A DNA stretch of 64,000 nt from Perognathus longimembris pacificus (GCF_023159225.1 NC_063162.1:89309438-89373437), one strand, 5' to 3'; shown: positions 34,331 through 47,522, counted from the first letter of the stretch. The notes: generated by a model from the letters alone, not told the origin. Translations and numbers: made by a program.

Positions 34331-36506
34331 CCTGACTTTATCTTTTTTATTTCTTATTTTTAAATTAATAATTACTTATTTATTGTCAAAGTGATGTACA
34401 GAGGGGTTACAGTTACATACAATAGGCCATGGGTATATTTCTTGTACTGTTTGTTACCTCCTCCCTCATTCCCCCTGCCCCATCCCCCCTTTCCTTTCCG
34501 CCAGTGAGTTGTTCAGTTGATTTACATGAAATGGTTTTTGCAAGTATTGCTTTTGGAGTTGTTTGTCTTTTTATCCTTTGCCTCTCAATTTTGATATTCC
34601 CTTTCACTTCCCTAGTTCTAATACCAATATATACAGAATCCAGGGTACTCAGATGAGATACAGTGATAGCGCGGGGACAATCACAGGAAGGGGATACAAG
34701 AGGATCATCAAGAAAAGAAACTACAGTTTCACATGGCATATTGAATGTTATTACAACAGTGATATAACACTCATTTCCATAACATGGAGTTCATTTCATT
34801 TAGCATCATCTTATGTGTTCATAAGGGCATAGCTATTAGGCTCTTGCGATCCTCTGCTGTGACTAGCCTAAACCTGTGCTAATTATTCCCTATGAGGGAA
34901 ACCATAGAGTCCATGTTTCTTTGGGTCTGGCTCACTTCACTTAGTATAATTTTTTTACCAAGTCCTTCCATTTCCTTATGAATGGGGCAATGTCATTCTT
35001 TCTGATAGAGGCATAAAATTCCATTGTGCATATGTACCACATTTTCCTGATCCATTCATCTACTGAGTGGCATCTGGGTTGGTTCCATATTTTAGCAATG
35101 ACAAATTGTGCTGTGATGAACATTGTTGTACTGGTGGCTTTAGTGTGTTCTTGTTTGTGGCCTTTTGGGTAGATGCCCAAAAGTAGAGCTGCAGGATCAT
35201 AGGGGAGCTCTATGTTTAGCCTTCTGAGGAATCTCCATACTGCTTTCCAGAGTGGCTGAACCAGTTTACATCCCCACCTACAATGAAGTAGGGTTCCCTT
35301 TTGGCCACATCCCCTCCAACATTTGTTATTGTTAGTTTTCTTGGTAAAGGACATTCTTACTGGGGTGAGGTGGAATCTCAATGTTATTTTGATTTGCATT
35401 TCTTTTATGGCCAGTCATATAGAGCACTTTTTCATATGTCTCTTGGCCATTCTCATTTCCTCATCAGAAAAGTCTGTTTTTAAGTCTTTAGCCCACTTGT
35501 TGAGGGGGCTGTTGGTTCTTTGTGGTTTTGTTTTGGAGGAATTTAAATTTTTTAGTTCTGCATATATTTTAGATATGAGGCCTTTGTCCGTTGTATGGCC
35601 AGTAAAGTTTTTTTTCCCAACTTGTGGGTTTTTTGTTTATCTTGGGAGCTATGTCCTTTGCCCTGAAGAAACTCTGCAGTTTGATGCAGTCCCATTTTTC
35701 CAGCCTTTCTTTGATTTGTAGCATTTCTGGGCCTTTATTTAAGGAAGTTTCGTTCTGTGCCAAGAAGCCCAAGTGTTTCTGCTACTGCTTCTTGTAGTGT
35801 TTTCAGGGTATCTGTTTTTATTTCGAGGTCTTGGGCCCAAATCAGGAAAGCAACTCCTTTTGCAATAGCCTCAAAAAACATAAAATACCTAGGTATAACC
35901 TTAACCAAAGAAGTGAAAGACCTCTATGATGAGAACTTTAAAACCTTGAAAAAAGAAATTAAGGCAGAACTAAGGAAATGGAAAAACTTCCCACACTCCT
36001 GGATTGGGAGGATCAATATAGTCAAAATGGCAATATTGCCAAAGGCTATCTACAAATTCAATGCAATACCCATTAATATTCCAACACCATTTTTTAATGA
36101 AATAGAGGAAGCAATCTAGAAATTCATATGGAACAATAAAAAAAACCGCAAATAGCAAAAACAATCCTAAGCAGAAAGTACAGTGCTGGAGGAATTACAA
36201 TACCAAACCTAAAGCTGTATTATAAAGCTATAGTAATAAAAAAAAAAAAAAACAGCTGGTATTGGCAAAGGAACAGGCATGAAGACCAGTGGAATAGAAC
36301 TAAAGACCCAGAAATGAGCCCACAGAACTATGCCTACTTAATCTTTGATAAAGGAGCTAAAAACATAGGATGGATAAAAGATAGCCTCTTTACCAAATGG
36401 TGCTGACAAAACTGGTTCAACACATGCAACAAACTAAAACTAGATCCTTATATATCACCCTGCACCAAAATCAGTTCCAAATGGATCAAAGACCTGACTT
36501 TATCTT
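34331..36506 (-). mobile_element. L1 insertion with inverted 5' end and 14 bp TSD
   Basis: CCTGACTTTATCTT occurs exactly at 34331-34344 and 36493-36506 and bounds one insertion. 34345 to about 35832 is minus-strand L1: A-rich tail, 3' UTR, then ORF2 end (34941-35399, [14 protein letters not shown] to [13 protein letters not shown]) and further upstream ORF2 (35569-35772, KWDCIKLQSFF). About 35838-36492 is plus-strand ORF2 ([18 protein letters not shown] to SKWIKDL). In an intact L1 the plus-strand segment ends just where the minus-strand segment begins, the signature of twin priming. Stops and frameshifts make it inactive. Confidence 0.95.
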
Positions 36507-38715
36507 CAATATCTATTTAGAGCTACATCTTTGCTTACCAATTACGTTTTCAGTGCTCAGGAACCTTCCCAGTTTTCCTGCCCTCAATTTCTTTTCAGTC
36601 AAAGTCATCTGCTTTTGCTCCTAGAAACTCAGTTACAGAAAATAACTCATAACTCAGGCAGAGGAGACTACAGTGTGCAATGTAAGTCTACATTGCCTTC
36701 TGTTCTAGTTTTAACAATATTGGCCAAACCTTAGAGTTACAAACAGATGGGTATTTTTATAGTTTGAAAATTCTTCCTCTATCTCATCTGCCAGTCTTAG
36801 GTCAAATCTAGCTAAGTAGACAGTAGCAAAATTTAAATTAGAATCCACATTGACTGTTGAGTTATTCTTGTGACTGAACTTAATGGCTTTTCTAGTTCTA
36901 GAATGTCACATCCTTTCTCATCCATATGTGCCAAGATGAGAAAGTTACTTTGAAGGGCCTCTGCTTTGGGAATGATGAGACTGATAGAACAAAGCCTTGG
37001 TTACTATTATGTCTCATTACAAATTGAAGAGGATTAGAGCATTCTGAGTAAGCATTTCACATATTTTTCTTAGACTGGAAAATGCCATGATTATAAATGC
37101 ATGTATGTGCTTGTGCCAAAGTGTTTCTGAAATAAAAGAAAAATTCATTGTTAACTAAGTGTAGATAAAATTAGGTGGCACTAATATAATACCTAAGTGT
37201 TGACATTTATTATGTGAGGACTTGAAGTAGGGCAGAAATGGGACTATGTTTCCTAAACATTATGATAGAAGTACTAATATTTAGTCATTCATTATTTTAA
37301 GACATTTATATCTTTTAAAGGCATTTTATTTAATAGTCTCAATTGATGGTCTATGAGGGAAAGGGCATGAGTTACCAAGTGATTCTCGTGTTTGAACTTG
37401 GAGGATGATCAGTGGTTACAGAGAAGTTCAGAGCAGGGAAGAGCATTTAAGGCAGAATGAGCCAACTGGAAGCTATTGGTAATTCATGGGGAATGGAAAG
37501 GGGTGGGTTGGAAAAAAAACGGTAAAATTCAGTTGAGGAAGACCTAGTAAACCACCCCTAATGAGTTTAGACTTGTCTTTTGGCAGAGAAAAGTCAACAA
37601 TGAAAGGACATGCACAATCATTTGTGGGCCTTGTTGGATATCTGGCTTCAGTTCAGAGGAAAAGTTGAGTGATGAAGAAGAAAATGTTGGCAAGATCTTG
37701 GAAAGCTATTGTAATTGGTTAGGTGAGAGGTGTTAGCTTGGGGTTAGGCAATGGGAACATATATAGACAGCGAATTTGATGTGTGGTAATGGAGGCTGTT
37801 TGTGTAGTTTTACATTAAGAAATTGTTGAACTTAGATTAAAATTTCTTTGGTTGGTCACTTTTGCTAAGAAGCCACATGAGCCATTGATCTTGCTTTGTT
37901 TTCCTGTGGTATGTTTCAAGTTTTTAAGATCATAGATTTATAACACTGGCAAATCATTAGAGGGCTAACGGTTTGGAGATACAAAGACTTTCTTTTTAGA
38001 CTAATTACTTTGAAGCATCTTCAGCAGAAAGCATAACCGATTGCCCCATATGGCCATACATTTTCTCCAGTGCCCTGTGTGCCTTATTCAGAATACATGC
38101 TGGTGTTTGGGTTGCTGTACTGAATGCAGTCTTCTGACTGTGTATGACTAATATTGTTATTCCATAATGCTTTCCATCATTCAGTTATTTTCTGTACTTA
38201 AGTTGATGTTGTGGAAGATTTAGGATAACCGCTGTGACTCCTGTTCCTCAAGTAATTAGTTTAGCTGTAGAGAAAAAGCATTGAAATAAGTAAAATACCT
38301 ACAAAGAGGTCAAGGGGAAGACCCAAGAGGAACACAGAAGAGCAAGAAGACCATTTCCAGCTGGGAATTGGGATTTTCTCCACAGCTTAGGTAGAGTTTG
38401 ACCTGGGCTTTAAAATAGGGTTTTAAGTTAGACTTAGAATCTTCTCATTGAGGAAGGACATGCCTAGTGTTAAGAATAGCACTAGAAAATGCATAGAGAT
38501 ATAAAAATGAAAGGTAGTTTTCAGAAGTTTGAAACCTTATGATGTCACTGCACTACTGGAAGTTGCTGCTGAGAAAGGAGATGGTGACAGGGAGGAGGAG
38601 AAGAATTCAGAGATAAGATTGGTACCACTGGAGGATTTTGAGGGCTGAGAAATGTTGCTTCACTCCCAAAATAATTAGGAGCCAGTATTTGGTTTTGCTG
38701 GTTTTCATTAAAAAG
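36507..38715. other. Unique noncoding stretch
   Basis: No exon borders, young SINE or L1 is seen. Composition is ordinary intron-like sequence. Confidence 0.5.
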
Positions 38716-38720
38716 GAGTC

Positions 38721-38951
38721 TGACTGGGCACTGGTGACTCATGCTACTCAAGAGGCTGAGATCTGAGGATCGTGGTTCAAAGCCAGTCTGGGTAGGAACA
38801 TCTATGAGACTCTTATCTCCAGTTATCCACCAGAAACTGGAAGTGGTATTGAGGCTCAAAGTGGTAGAGTATTAACCTTGAGCAAAAGAGCTTGGAGACA
38901 GTGTCAAAGCCCTGAGTTCAAGCCCCATAATTCACAAGAAAAAAAAAAAAG
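38721..38951 (+). repeat. B1-Geo SINE
   Basis: 'gactgggcactggtgactc', 'caagaggctgagatctgagg', 'cttatctccagttatccacc' and 'gccctgagttcaagcccc' precede an A tail. AAGGAGTCT and AAGGACTCT flank it as an approximate duplication. Confidence 0.88.
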
Positions 38952-40077
38952 AAGGACTCTAGGTGGGGCCTTTGGAAAGTAAGTGATATTATTTCAGTCT
39001 GACAGATTAGAAGACAGGCTAGTGAGTGCTTAGACTGAGTTGGATGTCAATGAACACAAGTCTGACTGCCTAGGGAACCAGCTCACTGAATTCAAGGCCC
39101 TTAGAGGCTGGGAATCTAAGGCAACAATCCCAACAGTCTTGAGAGAGAGGAGACTGATGAGTGGGAAAGGTCCAAGGTGATGAATGTGGCAAGATGCTGG
39201 CTTAGTTTAAATATTAAATGGGATCTGAAAAGCTCATATCAACAAAATAATTATCTTAAAGTATATGTCTAGAAGTAGATCTTATTTTCTGGAATACAAA
39301 TGTACTTACAAAATGAATTTTTTCTTTCCTAGAACATAGCAATGCTTTGTAGTATGTTGAATTGCAAATTAGATATAGTAATGGTATGTCCAAACTGACT
39401 TTCCAATTTCCACTGGTAGAAACGAAGGGCTATGAAACATATATGAAGAACTTGTTCAGGAATACTTAACTGAGGGGCTTTGTTTCCTTTCCTGCTTCTC
39501 CCCACCCTATTTTCTTCAGTTCCTTTGTTAAGTCTCAGGACCCACCCAATTTCCTTCCCTTTTCTAACTCACTCATGAAATATGGGTGGGAAGGGGATTT
39601 TGCACATACTGCAGCTGAACCTTGGCAGTTCTGCTGCTGCTTTAGGGAAGGGTCCCATCACTCAGGCACTGCCGGAATTTCCTCTTCCCTGTTTCCTGCA
39701 GCCTCATCCTGGAATTTTGCCTACGTCAAAGGGTTTCTTGTGTAAGAATTACTAGGGGAGAAGTGGTTTTGAGTATTCTAGCTGCTGGAAGTCTTCTCTT
39801 GCTTGCTAAAAGTTGGCCTCAATCTTTTTCTGAACTCTGTTTGGGCTATTTGGTTAAATGAAGTTCAATAAAGAAGAAATCCTTTTTTTTTTTTAATCTG
39901 TGAGAAAATACTGAAAGTATTTTAGTATTCTGTTCATACTTGTATTAGACATCTAGATGAAAATAAGGTCAAGCTATCTCATAACCATTTGGAAGGATTC
40001 CAATAAATTGATTCAGCCATAACACTAAAGGTAAAATTCTAGAACACTATTACTTACTATTGAAAGCTAATGTTCAG

Positions 40078-40358
40078 GCCAGGTGCCAGTGGCTTACATC
40101 TGCAATCCCAACAGCTCAGGAGGGAGATATCTGAGGCTCATGGTTTGAAGCCAGCTTGAGCAGGAAAGACCATGAGACGCTTATACCTAATTAATCACCA
40201 AAAAGAAAGCCAGAAAATGGAGCTGTGGCTCAAGTGGTAAAGTGCTAGCCTTGATCAAAAAAGCTCCAGGGCAAGGCTGAGGCCCTGAGTTCAAACCCCA
40301 GTAGTGGCAAAATAAATAAATAAATAAAAAGAACAAAAGAAAGAAGAAAAAAAAAAGG
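40078..40358 (+). repeat. B1-Geo SINE with AAAT-rich tail
   Basis: 'gccaggtgccagtggcttac', 'ctgaggctcatggtttgaag', 'gagctgtggctcaagtgg' and 'ccctgagttcaaaccccagt' are in order. The tail is (AAAT)n then A/G-rich. Confidence 0.88.
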
Positions 40359-40602
40359 AAGCCAGAGTTCAGATGTAATGTGCAACTCATAATATATTAA
40401 GTTTACCACCTGTCAGCCAGGAAATTGCCACATTGGAACTATATTATTTTTCTTAATAACAAAATCCAACTTTGTAATGGGTTGCTACTTAGCTATCTTT
40501 TCATGGAAAATGTACTCCCTAGACAGAGTTGATTTGGTCCATTTTAAATCCAGATCAGGCCACAAAGGAACTCCGAAAGTGTCAAAGGGTAGTTGTTTGT
40601 TT

Positions 40603-40669
40603 CTTTTTTTTTCAGGGCCTCACACTCACTAGGCAATTGCTCTACCACTTGAGCCACATTCTCCATCCT
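40603..40669 (-). repeat. ID-like SINE fragment
   Basis: A T-run, then 'cactaggcaattgctctacc' and 'acttgagccacattctcc' is a short minus-strand tRNA-derived unit. Confidence 0.55.
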
Positions 40670-41059
40670 GTTGGTTTTTGTTAGGTTCAAAAAGAGGGAG
40701 AAAAAATCAAGAGAAAGAGTTGACAAAGTGATGGCTCAATGCCCGCACAGGTTTATTAGGGAAAAAACCTGCAAGGGGGAGCTAGAAATCTATTCCTCAC
40801 TTACAATCTGAAGTTGTTTATTGTAGGTCTGAAAGAGTGCTAGAATTATCTAGTGGAAGTAGTTTGAGAGTAATGAATGGTGGGAAATAAGTCCAGGAGG
40901 GAGCCAAGCACAAGGTCCAAACTGGGAGTAGATTTTGGTCTGGTGCCTGTCGCATGAGATTATTTAGTCAGGGAAAAGGGGGAAGGTGGGAGAGTTAGTG
41001 AATTAAGGCTCTGTTCTGGGGCCTCAAGATGAAGACATTGAGCTATTTGGACTTCACCA

Positions 41060-41238
41060 TTTTTTTTTTCAGATAGGGTCTTGTGCTTTTCTCAGTCTGG
41101 TCTCAGACATCTGCCTTCTAACTAGCTGGGATTACAGACTTTAATCACCATACCTGGCTTGTTTTTGAAATGAGGTCTTGCTAACTTTTGCCTGAGATGG
41201 TCTTGAATCCTTACCATTTGTCTTCATCTCCCAAGAAA
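41060..41238 (-). repeat. B1-like SINE pair
   Basis: 'agatagggtcttgtgctttt', 'aactagctgggattacag' and 'atacctggcttg', then a second related unit ('aaatgaggtcttgctaac'), read as minus-strand B1 monomers. Confidence 0.6.
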
Positions 41239-41453
41239 GTAGTTTTGCCATCAAAAAGTTAACAGTTTATCTGGAAAGGAACTGATGCATGAAAAAAGTA
41301 AGAAAGTATTTAATAAAGTTGAGGGGGAAGGGAATGTAGAAAGCACAGCTCACACTTGTAGCCCCCACATGCATCTCATTCATTCGGGAGTATGGTTTAT
41401 AAGTTTGTTTCCCTCTGTTCTATCTTTCAATTCTGGATTTTTTTTTCTTCCAG

Positions 41454-41504
41454 AAAAATGACAGCCAGACGGCAGTACAAGTCAGGAGTATGCCTCATGT
41501 CTAG
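41454..41504 (+). CDS. Candidate alternative terminal exon (weak)
   Basis: A strong acceptor ('ggatttttttttcttccag', AG at 41452-41453) precedes an open stretch in phase 0, the phase left by the exon ending at 32153. It reads KNDSQTAVQVRSMPHV and then TAG. An AATAAA occurs about 1 kb downstream (near 42529). Nothing else supports transcription, and orphan acceptors are common in introns. Confidence 0.18.
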   Translation, partial: KNDSQTAVQVRSMPHV

Positions 41505-41610
41505 GGGAGCCATCTGTTCATTAATTAGCTATATTAGGTTCTCGAAAGAAACCTGTTTCAAGTCCTGACATTTAAAAAACAAACAACAACAATAACAAAA
41601 AACTAGTTTC

Positions 41611-41814
41611 AAGCCAGGTGCCAGTGGCTCACACCTATAATCCTGAGTACTCAGGAGGCTGAGATCTGAAGGTCGTGGTTAGAAGCCAGCCTGGGAAGGA
41701 AAGTCCATAAGACTCTTATTTCCAAATAACCACAAAAATCTGGAGGTGGGGCTGTGGCACAAATAGTAGAACACCATGCTTGAGTGAAAATGCACCCAGG
41801 AGTTCAAGTCCCAG

Positions 41815-41867
<53 letters not shown>

Positions 41868-41906
41868 TGCACGCACACACACACATACACACACACATAC
41901 AACTAC
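41611..41906 (+). repeat. B1-Geo SINE with (GT)n(CA)n tail and TSD
   Basis: 'gccaggtgccagtggctcac', 'ggaggctgagatctgaagg' and 'ggagttcaagtcccagtag' define the body. It runs into a pure (GT)n at 41817-41864 and then CA repeats. CTAGTTTC at 41603-41610 and 41907-41914 brackets SINE plus microsatellite. Confidence 0.9.
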
Positions 41907-42014
41907 CTAGTTTCTCTGTTTTTTAAGATGGAGAAATTTGTCATTATGTAATTTGTATATGTTGCTGAAAACATTCAAGGTTGTTTTAAAAGGCCCAGTT
42001 AAGAAAATGGATAC

Positions 42015-42227
42015 CGGGGCTGGGGATATAGCCTAGTGGCAAGAGTGCCTGCCTCGGATACACGAGGCCCTAGGTTCGATTCCCCAGCACCACATATACA
42101 GAAAACAGCCAGAAGCGGTGCTGTGGCTCAAGTGGCAGAGTGCTAGCCTTGAGCGAGAAGAAGCCAGGGACAGTGCTTAGGCCCTGAGTCCAAGGCCCAG
42201 GACTGGCCAAAAAAAAAAAAAAAAAAA
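42015..42227 (+). repeat. IDL-Geo SINE, youngest-looking copy, perfect TSD
   Basis: 'ggggctggggatatagccta', 'ggttcgattccccagcacc', 'gtgctgtggctcaagtggc' and 'caaggcccaggactggcc' are followed by a long A tail. The B box is intact. AAGAAAATGGATAC is repeated exactly at 42001-42014 and 42228-42241. Confidence 0.96.
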
Positions 42228-42816
42228 AAGAAAATGGATACTGGCCAAGGTCTCTTGCTTTATCAAACTCATGTTGTCAAATGATCTTTCATTCCCTGTT
42301 TCACAGATGCTGCTCCCTGCTCCCTAGATTTATTAGGTTCTTACCCTTATAGAGTTAAAATGGCTTTATTATCTCTAGTATGTTGGGAAATTATTAAAAG
42401 GGTTGAAAAGTAGATTATTTTCTTTGGCTTTTACTTTTCCCCACCTCCATGGGGTATCTTGCTGCTCTAGAGACTTGGCAACTTTATGTTCTTTTCTTCT
42501 CTACCTCCATGCAGATCTGATCTTGCCAATAAAACAATACTAATACCTTATAGACAGGTAATAGGAAAAACCTTTGCTAGATGGGTTTTATTTGGGTTTA
42601 GAATGGCAACTTGAAAACAAAGGGTTATGGAAAAGATGTGCAAACAGATGGATGCTCCATAGTAACTGTTATCCCTAAAGCCTGGAGAAATAAAAGTGAT
42701 ATGGAGGAGTAGGAAGATATAGGCTCAATTTACAATATGCCTTTGGCTCCCAGGGCTGTGTCCAGATACATCATTGCCCTTGCAGAGCTGATGTTCTACA
42801 GAAAATTCTAAGGCTA

Positions 42817-43047
42817 AGCTGAATGCTTTTGGCTCATACCTGTAATTATAGCTACTCAAGAGGCTGAGACTTGGAGCATCTTAGTACAAAGCCAACCTGA
42901 GCAGAAAAGTCCATGAGAGTACATCATCAATTGATCAACAAAATACTGGATTGGAATGATGACAAACTGAGTGATAGGAGGGTCTTAGTTCAAGCCAAAG
43001 TACCAGCACAAAAACGCGCGCGTGCGCACACACACACACACACGCAC
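42817..43047 (+). repeat. B1-Geo SINE with CG/CA tail
   Basis: 'tggctcatacctgtaattat', 'caagaggctgagacttgg' and 'cttagttcaagccaaagtacc' are followed by an alternating purine-pyrimidine tail (cgcgcgcgtgcgcacaca...) at 43016-43047 and a purine-rich stretch beyond. Confidence 0.8.
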
Positions 43048-43129
43048 AGAATGGAAGGAGGGATGTGGGGAAGGAATGAAAAAGAAGGGAAGAATGGGGA
43101 AGGGAAAAGGAAAAAAAGAAAAGGAATCT

Positions 43130-45800
43130 CAAGGCTGAATTCCCAGTTACCTGTGTGCTGAATGTTATACAAATATATGGAAGCTTCTAACATGGACCTC
43201 AATAGCCAAAGGAGTCTTGTAAAGTTCCCTGCGAAGGAGACCGATCTAAGGGGAAAAAAAGTGACAAATGATGAGTGCCAGGCATTCCAGGCACAGGAAA
43301 GAACAAGTGTGATCACGTGAGTGACCTGTGTGGAGAGGATGTGGCAGCTTTAAGGAGCAGAAAACATGGCTGCAGCATCAGTAGTGTGGGGAAGGTAGGG
43401 ACAAGTGGCAGTGGCACAGGGGCCAGAGGCTACAGGACATTGTGGGCTTAGCACCTCTTGCTAACTTACCATAGGTTTTGCTTTTAGCCTGATGTTCTAG
43501 GAGCAATGTCAAGCTCTTGTGAAGGATTTAAGCAAGAGACAGAGATGATTCCATTTAAACTTGGAGAGTCCTCTGCTGCAACATGTAATGGGTCTGAAAG
43601 TGACGGGTAGAACACTGCTCTTTTCCTACAGTCCTCATCTTTGTAACCAGTATGCATGTGAAAGATATGCTGTGAAGACTTCAGGGCTGGAGACTTCAGT
43701 GCCAAAGGAAACAAGAGGCCCCTTAAACCCCTTTATAGCTCAAATCTAAACACAAATATACTACAGTGTTATCATTTGTCTTTAAAAAGTTGACTTGAAT
43801 TCAGTCCTGGCTTTATAGAAATTAATTTTGAGCCCATATATACCTGTGGTGGGAAAAAACTTATGTTAGCAAGAATTACACGGCAGATAGACCTTAAGTA
43901 TGAATTACTCAGATATCTATTTGCCTCATATTGATTAGCCAGAGTTGGATCGTCTGAGTGATTGAGACACTTGCATTCATGAAGATGAGCAAAAGGAATT
44001 TTAAAAAGATGTTCATGTAGGTTGAAAAGAACCTATTTTCCCTTTTATAATGGAAAGTGGGTGGAGAGGAAAAATTCCATCTGGTATCCAACAGACTTAG
44101 ATGTTGTTTCAAGATAACAAAAATAGAAGATTGCTGAAAATATCATAACAGAACATCACAGACTGTGGGCAAGTGTACAGTACATATTTTTCTAATAAAT
44201 CATGCTAAATATCCCTATTTTCATTAAAACATGACAATGTTCTTATTTGCCATTACATAAAAAGTTGTCTTTATTTCTTAAGTTTTGCTGGAATAAGTTT
44301 TAATGGGGGAATCAATCCCCTTTTCCAGTATTTTGTTCCTGTATCAAAAAAGTGGAAAAAGAAGATATAGCATGCATGTTTATTTGTTTCCCACTCATAC
44401 ATACATAAGTGAACTAAGCCCCACAACATTAACACACCTTTGTAAATGTCTTCTCTATTCAGGTTTCATAAGTGACTGGGCATGATTAAGACACAGTGAG
44501 TCATAGTAAAGGATCAGGGAATTTTTCAAGATCTAGGAAACACATAGAATAGAATAATGGTGATCATGGGATAGTTATGATGACAGTTAAGTGGCTGGGG
44601 GGTTGAGATTTGTTGGGAGGGGCATCAGGAAAACTTACTGAGTCACTGGAACATATCCTGGTGACCTCAGAAGTTGATTATGTCAATGTAAAACTTTGGT
44701 CCTGGTCCCTCAGAGAAGAGAGAGTGGTCCTGTTTTCAGGTGATTTGTTAAACTTTTCATGACTTGCCTTAGTCAGGATTTATAGAGATGGAATAAACTT
44801 TATGGTGATGTCCTTGTGAATAGAGTCTAATAATCCCAGAATGGTACAATGCATCATAAGATCCTAAAATGAATTTTACGGTTAGTGAGTGCTATCACAT
44901 TCTCCTTGCTCAGTGAACTTACTGTTATTACAAGTCAGAGTATTGTGATTTTTTCCTATCCATCTGAGGACCCAAGAGGTTTCCTTTGAGAATGGCAGAT
45001 ACTGGTACAAGCTTTAGAGATCATGTGCCCTGGTGGTTTGAGCAAGAAACCGTTTTTTCCCACTGGCTGAACTGCTAAGTAGGAGTCAAAACAGGTTCCT
45101 ATTGAAAGGGCAGAAAATACTTTATGATTGATTAGTTCTGCTGGAAATTCTGTAATCAGAGCATAAGATCACTAGTAGAAACAGTAATGGCTGGAGTTTC
45201 TTTAGACTTATTAAAAGTCACTATAGTTCAGAAATTCTGCTATTATTCTTGGTGATCATGAAGTTATATATTTCATGGGGTCCTCACTTAAGGCTAGCAT
45301 AATTGAAATGACCATTAGCCCCAGTAAAATGCATGTGTTGAACACTTCTCCCCTCTTTATTGGTGGTGGCCCCATAAGAAAATTAGCAACTCATAAAAAG
45401 AGACACCAGCAATTTTGTCAGCAAAAAATAAATAGGATCATTTAGTACTTCTCATTAAACACCAATCAGGAAGCACACATCCAAAAATTGTCTCAGTATT
45501 AAAATATCACTCCGATATATATCTCTAAAAACAGGAGGAAAGAGAGGATAATTGACACCAGAGACATAATAGTGTCCCCTCTAATGATGTGCATGGCTGG
45601 AACTTTAAAAGCTTATAATCGAGTAAGGATGTTATATGACAGAGACAGACCAGGTTAGTGATGACTTAACTTTACAGATTTTCCATTAAGGGATAAACCC
45701 AGCAAGTTGGAAAAGGATGAGTTCAAACCTGAATGAAACAGAATTCTGACCAGCTCTTAATGTTTAAGAGAGGAAACATTAGAATAAAACAAAGAAGCCA
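43130..45800. other. Unique noncoding stretch
   Basis: No supported exon or young repeat is present. Short open frames (43561-43749, 43484-43714) lack splice context. Confidence 0.45.
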
Positions 45801-45808
45801 AGTTTAAG

Positions 45809-45890
45809 CTGTGGAACTAGCTCAGTGGTAGAGTATTTATCTAGTGTGTACAAGGTTCTGGGTTTGATCCTCAACAGTGCCCCCCAAAAT
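45809..45890 (+). repeat. ID-like SINE monomer
   Basis: 'ggaactagctcagtggtag', 'gtgtgtacaaggttctggg' and 'tttgatcctcaacagtgcc' retain tRNA-like A and B boxes. Confidence 0.7.
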
Positions 45891-46773
45891 TCTCATTATC
45901 TTTAAGTAACATACTTAAATACCAGATGCAATGCACAGACACCTTTCATGATTTGTTGAAATGCTGTTTCCATTGCAACTTGGTGAGCACATCTGACCTT
46001 TATCTCAATTTTATGTAGATCCTATTTCCGTCCCAAGTCAGTAAATCTAAAATTCTTGCCCTTCAGTATTACTCATAATCTTGGCTTACAGAGATCTACC
46101 AAGACCTGAGAAAATGCACCACACCCTGGAAAAATCCTTGTTAGTGAAGAGTGCCCTAGGTGCATTCAACATCTGCAGCAGCTGTGCCCTGGGCCCCACC
46201 CTTAGTGATTTGTCATTTTTGCACCTTAGCTCTGACTACCACTTTTGTGTTTCACATCTAGCTAGTCCAGAATCTGTAGGAAAGAATGCAATGAATGAGT
46301 GTCTTATTGGCCCCATTTGGGACCAAACCTAGTTCTGAGATTGTTTCAATCCAGAATAGAAGCCAAAATTGGTGCCTTTTCCTTCTAAACTACAGTTTGG
46401 CAGCTGGAGACATCTCAGCCTTGAGACCCAGTGGAGAGAGGGAGAATTGGGTAGCACCTACCTGAAAAAGACTCAGAATGAACTGGAATTTTCCTTAGCT
46501 GAAGGTGGTGGGCCACAGACCCTGGGCTGGCATCCCTGCTGGGCACTGAGACCGATTGCCCACCATGAGCAGCTTGCTTCAAACTCATGCTTGCAATCAT
46601 AAGATGACAAAAAAGAATGATTCTGTGTGAGGGGGGAAGTCAGCCTAATAACTTGCTTAGCTTGTTAGCACCAGTGGTGGCCACTCGGTGATACATTAGG
46701 TTGACATTGTGAAGACCTACATAACCGTCTGTCTGTCTGTGCGTGCATGCATGCACACATTCATATGCACACA

Positions 46774-47001
46774 TGCCAGTACTGAGGCTTAAACTCAGGC
46801 CCTTGTGCTCTTGCCTGGCTTTTGCAATCAAGGCTTGCATTCTACTATTTGAGCCACAACTCCACTTCTGAGATTTTTTTGCTAGTTCATTGGAGATGAG
46901 AGTTTAGAATATCTCTCTGCTTAGTTTGGCTTTAAATTGTCATCCTGAGATCTTAGCCTCCTGAGTAGCTAGGATTGCAGGCATGAGCCACCAGTGCCTA
47001 G
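46774..47001 (-). repeat. B1-Geo SINE with decayed TG/CA side
   Basis: 'tgaggcttaaactcaggcc', 'ctatttgagccacaactcc', 'tcattggagatgagagt' and 'gcatgagccaccagtgccta' form a minus-strand dimer. A decayed TG/CA-type array (46725-46773) abuts its 3' tail. Confidence 0.83.
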
Positions 47002-47522
47002 TGGCCTAGGTAATTTTAATGTTGATGCAGCCTTCTTTTGTCATGCATAAGGCAAGTTGTCTAGAGACCTTAATTCATGGAGGGAAATATTGAATGAGTA
47101 CCTGTGACCCCCATAGGCATCCCTGGAAACAAAGCAGAGACAGAAATGAGCAGATGTGATGCCAGCTTAGGAAACAGCATCATTTATTTAGTTGATGGTG
47201 AGCTGACAGAGATGGGTTAGTATGAAGAGCAGTAAGCAGATAGAGAGGCTCAGGAAGGCCTCCAAAGGGAAACATGAGGATGCTTCGAATAAGGCATTTG
47301 TTTTCAGACAATTGTTTACTCACATTCCCATGAGGTATTTGCTAAATTAAGTATCATTTCTTTTACTTCCTTGGTGATTACTGGCCAGGATACAAATCAT
47401 GCAGGGGAAGATCACTGATCTCAAATCTAAAGGTTATATATTCCCGGAGTTGAACATTCCTGCTTCTCCGTTTTCTATCTGCAAAACATGATTTAAAAAT
47501 ACCTTTTGATATTTTTATGTAG

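Noticed and set aside
34941..35399. 152-codon minus-strand open frame with a CWRGCG motif
   Set aside because: Not a host gene: it is the C-terminal end of L1 ORF2 within the twin-primed insertion.
45888..45890. tRNA gene suspected from A/B box words in ID-like elements (also 15888, 21450, 30431)
   Set aside because: The units lack a foldable cloverleaf and end in A-rich or simple tails, so they are tRNA-derived SINEs rather than tRNA genes.
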